Assembly: GCF_000714715.1 (NCBI RefSeq)
Contig: NZ_JMFO01000002.1
Location: 91,271 to 155,270, forward strand
Source: Candidatus Magnetobacterium casense
GTDB taxonomy: Bacteria; Nitrospirota; Thermodesulfovibrionia; Thermodesulfovibrionales; Magnetobacteriaceae
Direction: 5' to 3'
DNA: 64,000 nt
Position numbers and translations under genes: made by a program. The notes under the pieces are model-generated. The model was not told the DNA's origin. It searched no databases and saw only the letters and a list, made by a program, of their open reading frames with translations. Every line of letters begins with the position of its first letter. The stretch's first letter is position 1. Below are positions 9,522 through 18,721 of the stretch, piece after piece.

Positions 9522-10973
9522 TCAATCTGTTATTCCCTGGTTGCCGAGGGTGAACTCCACGGGCTTTCGTGCGTGATTCATCCCCCTGGACTTCACGATT
9601 CGGAGTGTCCTTTTGGCCTCACCATCGTAGTACAGGTCTCCGAGAACGATCCAGACATCCATCAGGGCTGAAATCCCTGAGTCGATTTGCCCGCAGTTTT
9701 TGTCATCAGAGACATGGTCAGTGCATAGTGTTGTTACGTTGTATTGTCTGAGGTAATCAATCAGGTTGACAAATAGATTGCCGGCATCCTTTGAGGCTGT
9801 CCTTGAGGTAAAAAACGATATGTGATCCAATACCACCACGGCAGGCTTAAAGGATTCGATAGCATTACAGATAACGGTAAGGGTCATCTCCGGGCCATCG
9901 AGGCTTGGGCGGGATGTGTAAAACTTCAGCAATCCGCTTTCTACGTGTCTCTCCAAATCCATTCCAACAGAGTGCATGTCTCTCACGATCTGGCAATGCA
10001 ACTCGTTAAACGACAAAAACAGACACCTGTTGCCACGTTGGCAGACACTATCTGCAAAACTCGCCGCAAAACTGGTCTTGCCCGTGCCTGAGCTGCCGGT
10101 TATCAGTATACTGCTTGCACGATAAAAGCCTCTGCCGTCTAACATGTTATCGAGCATTTCAATCCCCGACGATATGCGTTCTGCCGTTAGCTCATGGCAT
10201 AGGGATTTTACTGCAAAGATATTGATACCATTGCTGTCTATAAAGAACAAATGCTCATTGGTTGCGTGGCAGGAGCCACGATACTTTAATATCCTTAAAC
10301 GCCTTGTTGACACCTGTTCGTCCATTTTACGGTTAAGAAGGATAACGCAATCGGAGAGATATTGCTCTACGCCGTTCATGTTAACCACTCGCTCGTGCCG
10401 CTCGCTCGTAAAGACCGACGTAACACCAAGCCCCTTGAGGTGGCCAAAGAACCGGTACAGCTCCGGGCGTACACCGGGGTTATCAAGCATCCCTGTTAAG
10501 AGAGGGTCTATGCTATCGATTAACAGTCTCTTGGCCCCAAGCCTCTCAACGGCATTTTTTACCAGGACAAAGAATCCGCCAAGGTCGTAAGTATTAGATT
10601 TTGTAATGTCGTCTCTTTCTATAAACAAGTAGGAAACATAGATTTTATCTTCTTTCTGGAGTTGAACCAAGTCCCAATTGAATGATGAGTAGTTTTGATT
10701 GAACTCTGCTTCGTTTTCTCCAAAGCATATCATGACTCCAGGTTCGTTGTAATGGCGGGCACCACTGACAATAAACTCCAGGCCAAAGATCGTCTTTCCG
10801 GAACCAGGGCCGCCATATATCAGAGTTGTCCGTCCCCTGGGCAGACCACCCCCGCTAATATCATCAAAACCCCTTATAGACGTTGGACACTTTTCAACAG
10901 CCGTTGAATACTCCTGTGGCATGAACCCTTTAGCTATATATTTCATAAGCCCTCCATCAAATCTATCTGCCAT
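9522..10973 (-). CDS. KaiC-like tandem RecA-fold ATPase
   Basis: 483 residues with two RecA/KaiC domains: Walker A GGPGSGKT at 54-61 and GSSGTGKT at 293-300. Each is followed by a KaiC-type acidic segment (CFGENEAEF in domain 1, SFNELHCQ in domain 2). This is the architecture of KaiC and its many clock-independent relatives, which act in signalling or stress. No kaiA or kaiB is in the window, so a circadian role is not supported. The segment corresponding to the KaiC CII autophosphorylation loop reads DSGISALMDVW; serine is present but the KaiC Ser-Thr pair is not clear. An internal ATG at 10946 has a better ribosome site (GGAGGG, 4-5 nt upstream) and would remove nine residues; I favour it slightly. 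Cytoplasmic; function unknown. Confidence 0.85.
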   Translation of the reverse strand: MADRFDGGLMKYIAKGFMPQEYSTAVEKCPTSIRGFDDISGGGLPRGRTTLIYGGPGSGKTIFGLEFIVSGARHYNEPGVMICFGENEAEFNQNYSSFNWDLVQLQKEDKIYVSYLFIERDDITKSNTYDLGGFFVLVKNAVERLGAKRLLIDSIDPLLTGMLDNPGVRPELYRFFGHLKGLGVTSVFTSERHERVVNMNGVEQYLSDCVILLNRKMDEQVSTRRLRILKYRGSCHATNEHLFFIDSNGINIFAVKSLCHELTAERISSGIEMLDNMLDGRGFYRASSILITGSSGTGKTSFAASFADSVCQRGNRCLFLSFNELHCQIVRDMHSVGMDLERHVESGLLKFYTSRPSLDGPEMTLTVICNAIESFKPAVVVLDHISFFTSRTASKDAGNLFVNLIDYLRQYNVTTLCTDHVSDDKNCGQIDSGISALMDVWIVLGDLYYDGEAKRTLRIVKSRGMNHARKPVEFTLGNQGITD

Positions 10974-11025
10974 ATTCTAACACGGAATCACTCATGGTTG
11001 CAAATACAGGGCAATCGCAATTGGC

Positions 11026-11085
11026 TGTAAGAAAAAAAAAGGGGCGGTTTGTGGCAGGGGCGGGTGCGAAAAAACCCCCTTGACG
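11026..11085. repeat. GC-rich intergenic repeat, family C copy 1 (short)
   Basis: Contains the family landmarks GGGGCGGTTTGTGGCAGGGG and CCCCCTTGAC, with an internal deletion. Other copies lie at about 25330, 30985, 39676, 47735, 54625, 55925 and 61400. The distal CCCCCTTGACG end supplies the -35 hexamer of the putative tyrS promoter. Confidence 0.6.
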
Positions 11086-11109
11086 CGATGCACCGACAAT
11101 GGGTATCAT
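11080..11109 (+). promoter_or_regulatory. Putative tyrS promoter, leaderless type
   Basis: TTGACG, an 18-nt spacer and TATCAT. The -10 ends 9 nt before ATG 11119, so transcription should begin within a few bases of that codon. The -35 is part of the end of a family C repeat. No Shine-Dalgarno sequence precedes any candidate start. Confidence 0.55.
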
Positions 11110-11118
11110 ATGGACACA

Positions 11119-12318
11119 ATGTTAGCGCCACAGCAACAACTTGAGGTCATCAAGCGTGGGACGTCTGATATCATCCACGAGGCGGAGCTGCTGGAAAAGC
11201 TCCGGCTGGGCAGACCCCTGCGGATTAAGGCCGGCTTTGACCCCACGGCTCCGGACATACACCTGGGACACACGGTGTTGATCGAAAAGATGAGGCAGTT
11301 CCAGGAACTTGGCCACGAGGTGACCTTCCTGATAGGCGATTTCACCGGCATGATCGGCGACCCCAGTGGTAAAAACGAACTGCGCAAACCCCTTACCAGC
11401 GAAGAGGTCAGCCAAAACGCCGCCACTTATCGGCAACAGATATTCAAGATACTCGATGCCGACAAGACGCACGTCCGTTTCAACAGCGAGTGGCTTTCGG
11501 CAATGAGTGCCATGGATATCGCAAAGCTGGGGGCAATGCAAACGGTTGCAAGAATGCTTGAGCGCGACGACTTCAAGAAGCGTTTTGAGAACCACAACGC
11601 TATTACGCTGCTGGAGTTCTACTACCCGTTATTTCAGGCCTACGACTCCGCACACCTTATGGCAGATGTCGAGCTTGGTGGCTCAGACCAGCGGTTCAAC
11701 CTCCTGATGGGCAGGACGATCCAACACCAGTGCAATCAACCCGAACAGGTTGTCATCATGATGCCCCTGCTGGAGGGCCTCGATGGCGTCAACAAGATGT
11801 CAAAGAGCCTGGGCAACTACATCGGGATCAACGAACCGCCAAAGGAAATTTTTGGTAAACTGATGTCCACGACGGACGACCTGATGCTGAGGTACTACGA
11901 GTTGTTGAGCCACATCTCCGTCGGGGAACTCAACGCCCTAAAGGTCGGCATAGCGGATGGCTCCGTGCATCCCAAGAAGGCCAAGGAGGCCCTGGCCGTC
12001 GAGCTTACGGCGCGGTATCACTCCATGAGCGAGGCCATGCGGGTGCAACAGGAGTTCGACCAGGTGTTTAAGTCACGGCAACTGCCCGATGAGATCGAGG
12101 AACGCTATATACCATGGAGTGCTGCACAGATGTGGGTGCCACAGATAATGAAGGACTCCGGCCTTGTCACAAGCACCGGGGAGGCCATGAGACTCATCAA
12201 ACAGGGCGGGGTACTCATCGATAACGCAAAGGTCACAGACACAAAGGCCACTCTGCCTCAGGGCCAGTACGTATTCAAAGTCGGCAAGCGAAAGTTCCTG
12301 AAGATCAGCCCCAAATGA
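11119..12318 (+). CDS. tyrS: Tyrosine--tRNA ligase
   Basis: Class I aminoacyl-tRNA synthetase charging tRNA-Tyr in the cytoplasm. Seen: the HIGH-like motif HLGH (residues 48-51 from this start), [13 protein letters not shown], the [17 protein letters not shown] substrate region, and KMSKS at 226-230. A C-terminal S4 RNA-binding domain follows ([19 protein letters not shown] onward). The 399-residue length fits bacterial TyrRS. Start choice: TTG 11080 overlaps the -35 and ATG 11110 abuts the -10, so ATG 11119, which lies at the predicted transcription start, is preferred. This would make the mRNA leaderless. There is no evidence of T-box regulation. A perfect 16-bp palindrome, CAAAACTTAAGTTTTG, sits directly after the stop codon at 12319-12334. 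Confidence 0.95.
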   Translation: MLAPQQQLEVIKRGTSDIIHEAELLEKLRLGRPLRIKAGFDPTAPDIHLGHTVLIEKMRQFQELGHEVTFLIGDFTGMIGDPSGKNELRKPLTSEEVSQNAATYRQQIFKILDADKTHVRFNSEWLSAMSAMDIAKLGAMQTVARMLERDDFKKRFENHNAITLLEFYYPLFQAYDSAHLMADVELGGSDQRFNLLMGRTIQHQCNQPEQVVIMMPLLEGLDGVNKMSKSLGNYIGINEPPKEIFGKLMSTTDDLMLRYYELLSHISVGELNALKVGIADGSVHPKKAKEALAVELTARYHSMSEAMRVQQEFDQVFKSRQLPDEIEERYIPWSAAQMWVPQIMKDSGLVTSTGEAMRLIKQGGVLIDNAKVTDTKATLPQGQYVFKVGKRKFLKISPK

Positions 12319-12329
12319 CAAAACTTAAG

Positions 12330-12357
12330 TTTTGAAACCAAACTACAGATATATAAT
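12330..12357 (+). promoter_or_regulatory. Putative promoter of the lipoprotein/FlgO-like operon
   Basis: TTTTGA, 16-nt spacer, TATAAT. It lies about 55 nt upstream of the ATG at 12413, leaving a leader with a good ribosome site (CGGAGG). The -35 overlaps the palindrome after tyrS. Confidence 0.45.
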
Positions 12358-12412
12358 GTTAAGTAGGCTGGTATAGGCTGATGTATTTATTTATGCAACG
12401 GAGGTTGTTCTG

Positions 12413-12706
12413 ATGAAGAGAGTGGTTTTGGTGTTGTTTGTAAGCATGTTGCTTGCAGGATGTGCGGTATATCATGATGCTTCGCTCATTGACCCGTACT
12501 ACAAGGGTTGCCATTATGAGGCTAACGGCAGTTGGGTATGCGGCTATGACAGAGGCTACAGCATAACGGCTGATACGTGCTGTGATTATCCGGTGGCTTA
12601 CAGGACAAAGATGCGTGAGTATGAGGTGCCGGTCTATCGGCCATATACGTATGGTCCTTACTATGGCCCGTATTACCCATATTATGGTCCTTATTATCCT
12701 TATTGA
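12413..12706 (+). CDS. Small Tyr/Pro-rich lipoprotein
   Basis: 97 residues. A signal peptide ends in the lipobox LAGC (Cys17), so this is a predicted lipid-anchored envelope protein. The mature part has four further Cys and a low-complexity tail of YGPYYGPYYPY type. I do not recognise a named family. It is the first gene of a three-gene operon with two FlgO-like proteins (spacing 10 bp), which suggests an outer-membrane role, perhaps linked to the flagellum or surface assembly. The ribosome site is CGGAGG, 9 nt before the ATG. Confidence 0.75.
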   Translation: MKRVVLVLFVSMLLAGCAVYHDASLIDPYYKGCHYEANGSWVCGYDRGYSITADTCCDYPVAYRTKMREYEVPVYRPYTYGPYYGPYYPYYGPYYPY

Positions 12707-12716
12707 GGTGAGTTGA

Positions 12717-13481
12717 ATGAACAAGATCGATACAGGTATGTTTTGGAGAATAGTCAATCTTATAGCCGTGGTGATTTCCGTGTTTATAATGTTATCGTTT
12801 ATGAACGTCTTGCCGTCCTTTGGTGAGCAGATCGAAGAGAAGGATACCATCTACGTAGAGGACACAAGAGGGCCGGTGCTAAGACCGGTGGCGGATAAGG
12901 TGGTCGTACACGATGGCCAGCGTCATGACCCCTACAGGCCATATACGAGAAGATTTGCAGAACCTATCCCTCTTGAAATCTACAAGAGCGTCAATCCCAT
13001 GGGCAATCTCAACGCCAATATGATATATCTTGCAGACCAACTCAAGCGTAACGTCGATATGCAAGACGTTAATCTCCCGATCATTGTGACGTCGTTTCAG
13101 AACCTTGACAATCTCAAGGAGACAAACCGCCTGGGCAGACTCATAGCCGAAAGCCTGATCCACGAGTTTCAGGTCAGACACTGGACGGTCATAGATATCA
13201 GGCTGGTAACGGACGTGATCATGAATGAAAACGGCGAGTTCTCACTGAGTCGGGATATCAAAAAGGTCAAAGACCTCTACAACGTAGGCGCCATTGTTAC
13301 GGGCACGTACAGCATAGCCGAGGACTGCATAGTGGTCAACGCCCGCCTGATGAACATCAATACCGGCGTGGTACAGTCCAGCGGTCAGGTGGCAATCCCG
13401 TTTGGTGGCATCGAAAGCCTCCTGCAACGATACACGCAGCCAAAGACGATGAAGATAAAGGGCGAGAGCTTTGAAAAATAG
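12717..13481 (+). CDS. FlgO-like envelope protein
   Basis: 254 residues. The N-terminus has a hydrophobic segment (~10-36) that is a signal peptide or anchor. The C-terminal half matches the FlgO domain pattern: NANMIYLADQLKRNVD, then PIIVTSFQNLDNLKETN, LGRLIAESLIHEF, VIDIRL, and a VGAIVTGTYS/VNARLMNINTGVV ending. FlgO-family proteins are outer-membrane components first described with the Vibrio flagellar apparatus, but the domain also occurs in non-flagellar lipoproteins. No flagellar genes are in the window, so only a general envelope role is supported. The gene overlaps the next by 11 bp, implying translational coupling. Confidence 0.75.
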   Translation: MNKIDTGMFWRIVNLIAVVISVFIMLSFMNVLPSFGEQIEEKDTIYVEDTRGPVLRPVADKVVVHDGQRHDPYRPYTRRFAEPIPLEIYKSVNPMGNLNANMIYLADQLKRNVDMQDVNLPIIVTSFQNLDNLKETNRLGRLIAESLIHEFQVRHWTVIDIRLVTDVIMNENGEFSLSRDIKKVKDLYNVGAIVTGTYSIAEDCIVVNARLMNINTGVVQSSGQVAIPFGGIESLLQRYTQPKTMKIKGESFEK

Positions 13482-14091
13482 AGCACTGCTCTCAATCGTC
13501 CTTGGAACCCTGCTGATGCCGGCGCTGTTACTGACCAGTGGATGTGGCGGTGTACTCAATGAGGTGTCATCGACGTTTCGCTGCCGGGACAGGGCCGCCT
13601 ACAACGATGATATAATCGTGCAGTTGAAGCTCAAGGACGTCTTTGACGAAGTGGCGGCGGAACTCTGTAGTGCTTCCTGTGCGCAGGGTTGCCTGCCAAA
13701 CACCCCGGGATGTGTCGGAAAGACGATCATAGTGACCGACTTCGTTGACATCGTGACTCTCATGCCACGCGGAGCAGGACTCTTTATGAGCGAGTTGATG
13801 AGAAACAGTATCAACAACACCTGCTGTTACAAGGTCGTGCAGGGTGAGTTCCGCAACTACTTCAAACTCTCACCCGATGGCCTGGTGGCTCTGACAAGAA
13901 ATCCCAACGAAATAAAATCCGACGAATACGCACACAGCGAAAGCATCGTCGGCACCTACAAGCTCACCGATGGCAGGCTGTACCTGTTTGTGCGTCGCAT
14001 AAACGTCCACACGGGCAATATTTCCAAATTCGTCACCAAGGAGATATCATACAAGTGCATGGGCGATATGATCATAAAATCCGTAAACTAG
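13471..14091 (+). CDS. Second FlgO-like, Cys-rich putative lipoprotein
   Basis: 206 residues from a TTG start inside the previous gene. A GGCGAGAG ribosome site precedes it. A signal peptide ends in TSGC, a near-lipobox (Thr at -3 is suboptimal), so lipidation is likely but not certain. The mature part resembles the neighbouring FlgO-like protein in layout: IIVTDFVDIVTLMPRG, then GLFMSELMRNSIN, then SIVGTYKLTDGRLYLFVRRINVHTG in segments. Eight or more Cys in the mature part suggest disulfides. It is the last gene of the operon, followed by the terminator at 14163. Confidence 0.7.
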   Translation: MKNRALLSIVLGTLLMPALLLTSGCGGVLNEVSSTFRCRDRAAYNDDIIVQLKLKDVFDEVAAELCSASCAQGCLPNTPGCVGKTIIVTDFVDIVTLMPRGAGLFMSELMRNSINNTCCYKVVQGEFRNYFKLSPDGLVALTRNPNEIKSDEYAHSESIVGTYKLTDGRLYLFVRRINVHTGNISKFVTKEISYKCMGDMIIKSVN

Positions 14092-14162
14092 GTGACTGAT
14101 TCCAGACTGTCGCACAGTTTTATTGCGCTGATTCCAATCCTTAATATACAATAGACGACATC

Positions 14163-14185
14163 GGGGGGCATTGTCCCCCCTTATT
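14163..14185 (+). terminator. G6/C6 hairpin, terminator of the FlgO-like operon abutting the next start codon
   Basis: GGGGGG, loop CATTGT, CCCCCC, then TTATT. The structure ends 7 nt before the ATG of the methyltransferase gene, so it occupies the position where a Shine-Dalgarno sequence would be. Confidence 0.7.
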
Positions 14186-14187
14186 AA

Positions 14188-15612
14188 ATGAATCAAGACA
14201 TAGAAAAACTAATCTTACAAGATAAGAAAAAAGGCCTGTCTGATAAAGATATTGGTAACAAATACGGGGTCACACTCAAGGCCATTGAGAGGATTGTTAC
14301 CAGGGAGTTTGGTGTAAACATATCCAATACCGCCAATCAGTTGCTCCCTTCCACCAAAAAAGAAATAAAGACAATTACCCCAAAGGGCTTTGCCGTTGAA
14401 AAGACAACCGTCTGGAGCTTTAAGTCACGCGGCACCTGGGCCACACACAATGGCAACTACCGTGGAAACTGGTCTCCTTATATCCCGCGAAACGTTATCC
14501 TGAAGTATTCAAAGATGCACGACCTGGTGCTTGATTGCTTCTGTGGCGCCGGTACCACTGGGGTTGAGTGCAAGCTGCTCGGCAGAAACTTCATCGGGAT
14601 AGACATCAACGCCGCTGCCATAGGGCTTGCCACCGAAAACATGGACTTTGACCCGGGTCAAGACCATGACGATGCCAACGCGGAGCTTTTTGTTGGCGAT
14701 GCAAGGGACCTCAACGGCATCGGTGATGCCACCGTAGACCTGATCTGCGCCCATCCCCCATATGCCGATATTATCCGCTATACCCACGATAACGACAAAG
14801 ACCTGTCGGCTTACGGTGTCGGCAGATTCCTCGATGAGATAGACAAGGTGGCACGTGAGAGCTATCGGGTGTTGAAGCGCAGCGGCCATTGTGCAATCTT
14901 AATCGGGGATATGCGCAAGAATAAAAATGTGATCCCACTTGGCTTCCGGACCATAGAGAGATACTTAATGGCCGGTTTTGTACTAAAGGAGCTGATCATA
15001 AAGAGGCAACACAATTGCAAGACGACGGGATTTTGGTACAACAACAGCGTAAAGTACAACTTCCTGCTCCTTGCTCATGAGTATCTTGCCGTCTTTGTAA
15101 AGAAGAAAAGGGATATCCGAACCGGCAAAGAATCACCCCCTGCATCGTTGATATGCTATGACGGAGATTTGATCGATGATATAAAAATCCTGGAGTCAAC
15201 CACGGTGTGGATATTTAACGAAAAAGAATGGCAACACGATGTCATCCTTAACCTGATAAAGAGGTACTCCTCAGGGAATTACGTCTTCTTTGGCAAGGAT
15301 GCAGGAGGCATTACCGGCATTGATCTGATAATCGCCCTCTGTTGGGACGACATCGATGACGTAAGTTGCTTTGCAGAGGAGGCACTGTCCGAAGGCGGGA
15401 TACTTGCAATTATCTGCGAGGATAGCCGTGGGCGGGACGGCCTGATAATTGCCACCACCATGAAAACGGAACAACGTCTCAGAGGCAACAAGACCCTTGA
15501 AATAAAGGAATTGGTGGTGGTCTCAATTGAAAATGGTACAAAATCCACAAACGGTGAAAGTCTTGAGATTACCCACAAATACATACTGATCTACAGAAAG
15601 GCTGGCACATGA
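14188..15612 (+). CDS. Site-specific DNA methyltransferase (N4-cytosine/N6-adenine type)
   Basis: 474 residues. An N-terminal HTH-like segment (LSDKDIGNKYGVTLKAIERI, ~17-36) precedes the methyltransferase core. The SAM-binding motif I is DCFCGAGTT (116-124) with IGIDIN following, and catalytic motif IV is HPPY (189-192), a variant of [DNS]PP[YFW]. The GNWSPYIPRNVILKYSK segment is typical of the N6/N4 amino-methylase family (PF01555-like). About 160 C-terminal residues (from ~310) have no recognised domain. No restriction gene is adjacent; a DpnII-type enzyme lies 3.9 kb downstream, so pairing is possible but unproven. Start context is odd: a strong hairpin directly precedes the ATG, leaving no ribosome site. 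Target sequence unknown. Confidence 0.85.
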   Translation: MNQDIEKLILQDKKKGLSDKDIGNKYGVTLKAIERIVTREFGVNISNTANQLLPSTKKEIKTITPKGFAVEKTTVWSFKSRGTWATHNGNYRGNWSPYIPRNVILKYSKMHDLVLDCFCGAGTTGVECKLLGRNFIGIDINAAAIGLATENMDFDPGQDHDDANAELFVGDARDLNGIGDATVDLICAHPPYADIIRYTHDNDKDLSAYGVGRFLDEIDKVARESYRVLKRSGHCAILIGDMRKNKNVIPLGFRTIERYLMAGFVLKELIIKRQHNCKTTGFWYNNSVKYNFLLLAHEYLAVFVKKKRDIRTGKESPPASLICYDGDLIDDIKILESTTVWIFNEKEWQHDVILNLIKRYSSGNYVFFGKDAGGITGIDLIIALCWDDIDDVSCFAEEALSEGGILAIICEDSRGRDGLIIATTMKTEQRLRGNKTLEIKELVVVSIENGTKSTNGESLEITHKYILIYRKAGT

Positions 15613-15643
15613 GAAAGTCATGGATAGTCTTTAGGAAAGAAAA

Positions 15644-15676
15644 GGGGGGGAGGAGCGGTGCCCCTCCCTCGTCTTT
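15644..15676. terminator. Bidirectional terminator between convergent genes
   Basis: GGGAGG (15648-15653) pairs with CCTCCC (15663-15668), followed by TCGTCTTTGTTCTTT on the + strand. On the - strand the hairpin is followed by a C run and then TTTTCTTTCC. It lies between the methyltransferase and the convergent FG-GAP protein. Confidence 0.6.
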
Positions 15677-15681
15677 GTTCT

Positions 15682-17238
15682 TTACTTATTCTTCCACTCA
15701 GGTGGCATACCGTTTACGACGTAGCCCTTATCGGATATCTTTGAGCCGTCCATAAACCACGCATAGACGTCGCCATTGACGGTGTTCTGCCAGAGGACGT
15801 CGGCCTTGCCGTCGCCGTTGTAGTCCGCCACCGCAAGCAACTGCCAGAGAGCTGGCATACCGCGGACCACAAAGCCGCCGCCGACAATCCCGGCCCCGTC
15901 CATCAGCCATAGGTAGATGTCGCCAGTGGTGGTGTTCTGCCAGAGGATGTCGGTCTTGCCGTCACCATCGAAGTCGGCAATCGCCTTTAGTTGCCAGTTG
16001 TCCGGGATGCCCAGGGAGGCGTAGTCGCCCTTTGAGATGGTTGTCCCGTCCATCAGCCAGACAAAGACGTCGCCGGTGTTGGTGTTTTGCCAGGTGATAT
16101 CGGCCTTCTTGTCGCCGTTGAGGTCGGCCACGGCCCTGATCGTCCACTCCGGTCGCATACCCCGGACGATAAAGTTGCCGCTCTTAATGTCCTTGCCGTC
16201 CATCAACCACACGGCCACGTCGCCGGTTTCGGTGTTCTGCCAGAGGATGTCGGTCTTGCCGTCGCCATCGAAGTCGCCAAGGGCCCTGAACTCCCACTCC
16301 TTGGGCAGACCCTTGAGGGCATAGCCGTGGGTGGATATATGCGTCCCGTCCATGATGTACATGTAGACGTCGCCCTTGTCCTTGTGCTGCCAGATGATGT
16401 CGGCCTTGCCGTCGCCGTTAAAGTCGCCGATACCCTTGATGTCCCAGTCGGCGGTGATCCCCTTGACGACGTAATCGCCGCCGGTGATGCTGGTCTTGTT
16501 CATCAGCCAGATGAATAGATCACCCGTTGTTGTATTGCGCCACAGGGCATCGCTGTTGCCGTCGCCGTCAAAGTCGTTTTGAGGCTTCCTGGAAGAGGCA
16601 AACTCCACGCTGACGTCCTTGTTCGCGGTCATCCTGACCAGGCATTGGGTGTTGCCCATGTTGTCGTCGCATCCCGTCCAGATTGCCTTTAACCCCGCAT
16701 CCGGTTTAGCAGTGATCGTGACGTCCGTGTTGAGGGCATACGAGGCCGTGCCCGTCTTGCCATCGGCGCTCCAGTTGAGGGTTCCGGGCGCTGCCGTTAC
16801 AGTGCCGTTGCCGGTTCCCTTGATCGCAACAGTCAGAGTTACCGGCGTGGGGGTTGGAGTGGGTGTAGGCGTAAGAGTCGGGGTGGGTGTGGGAGTTGGT
16901 GTTGGCGTAGGTGTGGGAGTTGGTGTTGGCGTTGGAGTTGGTGTTGCTGTAGGGGTTGGAGTAGGGGTAGCTGTTGGCGTAGGAGTGGGTGTTGCAGTTG
17001 GCGTAGGTGTGGCCGTTGGTGTGGGAGTAGGCGTTGGTGTTGGGGTGGGTGTTGCAGTTGGCGTAGGTGTGGCCGTTGGTGTGGGAGTAGGCGTTGGTGT
17101 TGGGGTGGGTGTTGGTGTTGCCGTTGGTGAAACGTCCCAATAGCCCGCATCCCACGTCCTGCCGTCCCACGTGCTGACCGCCCATACCGATGACGCCATC
17201 AGCAGCGCTATCATTAATGTTAAGACAGTTCTTCTCAT
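15682..17238 (-). CDS. Secreted protein: Pro/Thr linker plus six FG-GAP-type blades
   Basis: 518 residues. The signal peptide (1-20, ends VWA) is followed by a short Trp-rich segment and a ~95-residue tract made almost only of TPTPTPTA units (~37-133). A GWTGC-like beta domain comes next (~135-215), then six ~48-residue blades with D-x-[DN]-G-D-G-[KN]-[TA]-D-[IA]-x-W loops (~221-518). The C-terminal ~380 residues match the end of the protein at 3057-7232 closely, so the module is shared and the N-terminal part differs. The six blades probably form a Ca-stabilised beta-propeller; role in adhesion is inferred. The linker DNA contains a 60-bp unit in tandem (16981-17100). It is the second gene of an operon with 17267-18196 (28-bp gap). 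Confidence 0.8.
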   Translation of the reverse strand: MRRTVLTLMIALLMASSVWAVSTWDGRTWDAGYWDVSPTATPTPTPTPTPTPTPTATPTPTATPTPTPTPTPTPTATPTPTATPTPTPTATPTPTPTATPTPTPTPTPTPTPTPTPTPTPTLTPTPTPTPTPVTLTVAIKGTGNGTVTAAPGTLNWSADGKTGTASYALNTDVTITAKPDAGLKAIWTGCDDNMGNTQCLVRMTANKDVSVEFASSRKPQNDFDGDGNSDALWRNTTTGDLFIWLMNKTSITGGDYVVKGITADWDIKGIGDFNGDGKADIIWQHKDKGDVYMYIMDGTHISTHGYALKGLPKEWEFRALGDFDGDGKTDILWQNTETGDVAVWLMDGKDIKSGNFIVRGMRPEWTIRAVADLNGDKKADITWQNTNTGDVFVWLMDGTTISKGDYASLGIPDNWQLKAIADFDGDGKTDILWQNTTTGDIYLWLMDGAGIVGGGFVVRGMPALWQLLAVADYNGDGKADVLWQNTVNGDVYAWFMDGSKISDKGYVVNGMPPEWKNK

Positions 17239-17266
17239 TCTTGTCGTCTCCTGATAGGGATCGTTG

Positions 17267-18196
17267 TTATTGGGTTTTTTCTTTAAGTGCCCTGACCTCT
17301 TCCTTTAGTTCCGCTATAGTCTTCTGCTGCTCCCGGGTTATCTTCTGCTGCTCTTGAACAGTCTTCTGCTGTTCCTGGACGACCTTGGTCAGGAGTGCTA
17401 CCACGTCCATTGTGCTCAGACCCTTGCGATCCTTTGATGCCACCAGATCGGGGACGTCCTCGGCGATGAAGCCGATGTGTTGCTCGTCGTTGGTCTTGTA
17501 TTTGAAGGAGACCGGCTCGAGTTTGTTAAACGCCAGCATTGCGTCCTCGGATGTGAGGCTCTGGATGCCCTTCTTGTACTCGCGGCTTGACGCGTTGGTC
17601 CATACGCCGCCCGTGGTTACGTAGGCGCCGCTACCCATGTGCAGGGGGTAGGAGGGGGTTACTGTGCCGATACCTACTTTCCCTGTATTTGTAATTGTGA
17701 AAAGTGCAGGATATGTATTTACTCCATCAGGATTACCATTTGCATAACCAATTCCAAACTTATCTTGAATGCAACCTGTTCCTGCTCCTGGTCCCAATAT
17801 CCAGAAATGATTGTTTTGACCAATGAATCCCATTGAGGTTTCATCGCAAACACCACCATTGTAAACACTCTTAAGCCTAAATTGGGCATTAAAATAATTC
17901 CCAGATTCAATCATCACTTTTCCATTAGGGTCATAAACATGAAATTTTACGGCAGGACTATCTGTCCCAATCCCCACATTCCCACCGTTGAAATACAAAT
18001 TACTCCCCGATTTATCCCAGCACCGATCCCCCAGGTAGGTGAAGTTGGCATTGACCTCACTGGACTTGGCGACCGTCCCAGACGTGAACACGTTTGGCAC
18101 CGAACCAGCGTATACCGACAACGTCAGAAACAGCAGCGCAATGATTACCACGTTTGCCCCAACTACATTCTTTAAACCCTTGCTCTTAAACCTCAT
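17267..18196 (-). CDS. Exported protein with C-terminal S74/endosialidase-type chaperone domain
   Basis: 309 residues. A signal/anchor (~10-31) precedes a region with [15 protein letters not shown] and KVGIGTVTP segments, typical of trimeric tail-fibre-like shafts. The C-terminal domain matches the intramolecular chaperone of endosialidases (peptidase S74): [12 protein letters not shown], then [14 protein letters not shown] and a [11 protein letters not shown] segment. It ends in a repetitive coiled coil of QEQQKT units. In S74 proteins a Ser/Lys dyad in the S-x-R-x-K-x-x-I region drives self-cleavage after trimerisation; Ser, Arg and Lys are present here. Likely a trimeric surface fibre. Ribosome site GGAGG, 9 nt before the ATG. 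A small CACGCA/TGCGTG inverted repeat lies in its leader at 18227-18241. Confidence 0.8.
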   Translation of the reverse strand: MRFKSKGLKNVVGANVVIIALLFLTLSVYAGSVPNVFTSGTVAKSSEVNANFTYLGDRCWDKSGSNLYFNGGNVGIGTDSPAVKFHVYDPNGKVMIESGNYFNAQFRLKSVYNGGVCDETSMGFIGQNNHFWILGPGAGTGCIQDKFGIGYANGNPDGVNTYPALFTITNTGKVGIGTVTPSYPLHMGSGAYVTTGGVWTNASSREYKKGIQSLTSEDAMLAFNKLEPVSFKYKTNDEQHIGFIAEDVPDLVASKDRKGLSTMDVVALLTKVVQEQQKTVQEQQKITREQQKTIAELKEEVRALKEKTQ

Positions 18197-18390
18197 CTAA
18201 AGTACCTCCGAACTGCTTTGATTTTACACGCAAAATGCGTGAGCGCCCTTTGATCGTTACTCTGTTGATGAAAAAGGCCAAACAAGATAAAACAATGACG
18301 GTAGTCCAACCGGACACAAAAATACCGGGAAAAAGAAAAAAAGCTGAGGTGGTTAAGGTTACTGAAGGTGCGTTAGAGAGAGAGAGCAAG

Positions 18391-18437
18391 AACGGCGCCA
18401 AAATTGGGATATTCCGGCATATCAGGCGCCGTTTTAT
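18391..18437 (+). terminator. Possible intrinsic terminator with a long loop
   Basis: A 9-bp perfect stem, AACGGCGCC (18391-18399) with GGCGCCGTT (18425-18433), is followed by TTTAT. The loop is 25 nt. No confident gene lies upstream on the + strand, so its partner is unclear. Confidence 0.35.
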
Positions 18438-18531
18438 ACCTCTGGCATATTAAAAAAATTGCTTTGCTAATGCTCTTTAATTCTATCATGGCTTTATCCT
18501 AAAACAAGTGTTTCAGAAAAGTCAATAGCAA

Positions 18532-18680
18532 CTATACTTTCGCACTTTTTTTATAAACCAGCCTTTTATGCAGTTCTTAAAAATGGATTCCCGTTTTCAC
18601 GGGAATGACAGTAAATGGCTATTTTGGCTGTTCTATGTCATTCCTGCGTAAGCAGGAATCCAGAAAGTGCGAAACCATAG
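18532..18680. repeat. MITE-like element, family B copy 1, with target duplication
   Basis: A 149-bp element with terminal inverted repeats CTATACTTTCGCACTTT and, at the right end, the complement of CTATGGTTTCGCACTTT. The flanks carry TAGCAA directly on both sides (18526-18531 and 18681-18686), a probable target-site duplication. It contains the same TCATTCCTGCGTAAGCAGGA type palindrome as family A. The second copy is at 56451-56598. The rest of the 18197-18758 interval holds no gene I can support. Confidence 0.8.
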
Positions 18681-18721
18681 TAGCAAAAAAAGTGCATAAG
18701 AAATTCCGGTGATTTTTGCAC

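Noticed and set aside
9522..10973. Circadian clock locus
   Set aside because: There is only a KaiC-like gene, with no kaiA or kaiB. Such proteins are widespread without clock function.
11080..11118. TTG or first ATG as the start of tyrS
   Set aside because: Both overlap the predicted -35/-10 region. The ATG at 11119 lies just after the expected transcription start and still gives a full-length enzyme.
16619..17143. Rightward 174-residue Val/Gly-rich reading frame
   Set aside because: It is the complement of the Pro/Thr linker and propeller of the real leftward gene. Its low-complexity composition is an artefact of the repeat.
18186..18453. Overlapping 71- and 72-residue frames on opposite strands in the 18.2-18.45 kb interval
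   Set aside because: Neither has a convincing ribosome site or a recognisable domain, and the hairpin at 18391-18433 lies inside both. I could not support either as a gene.
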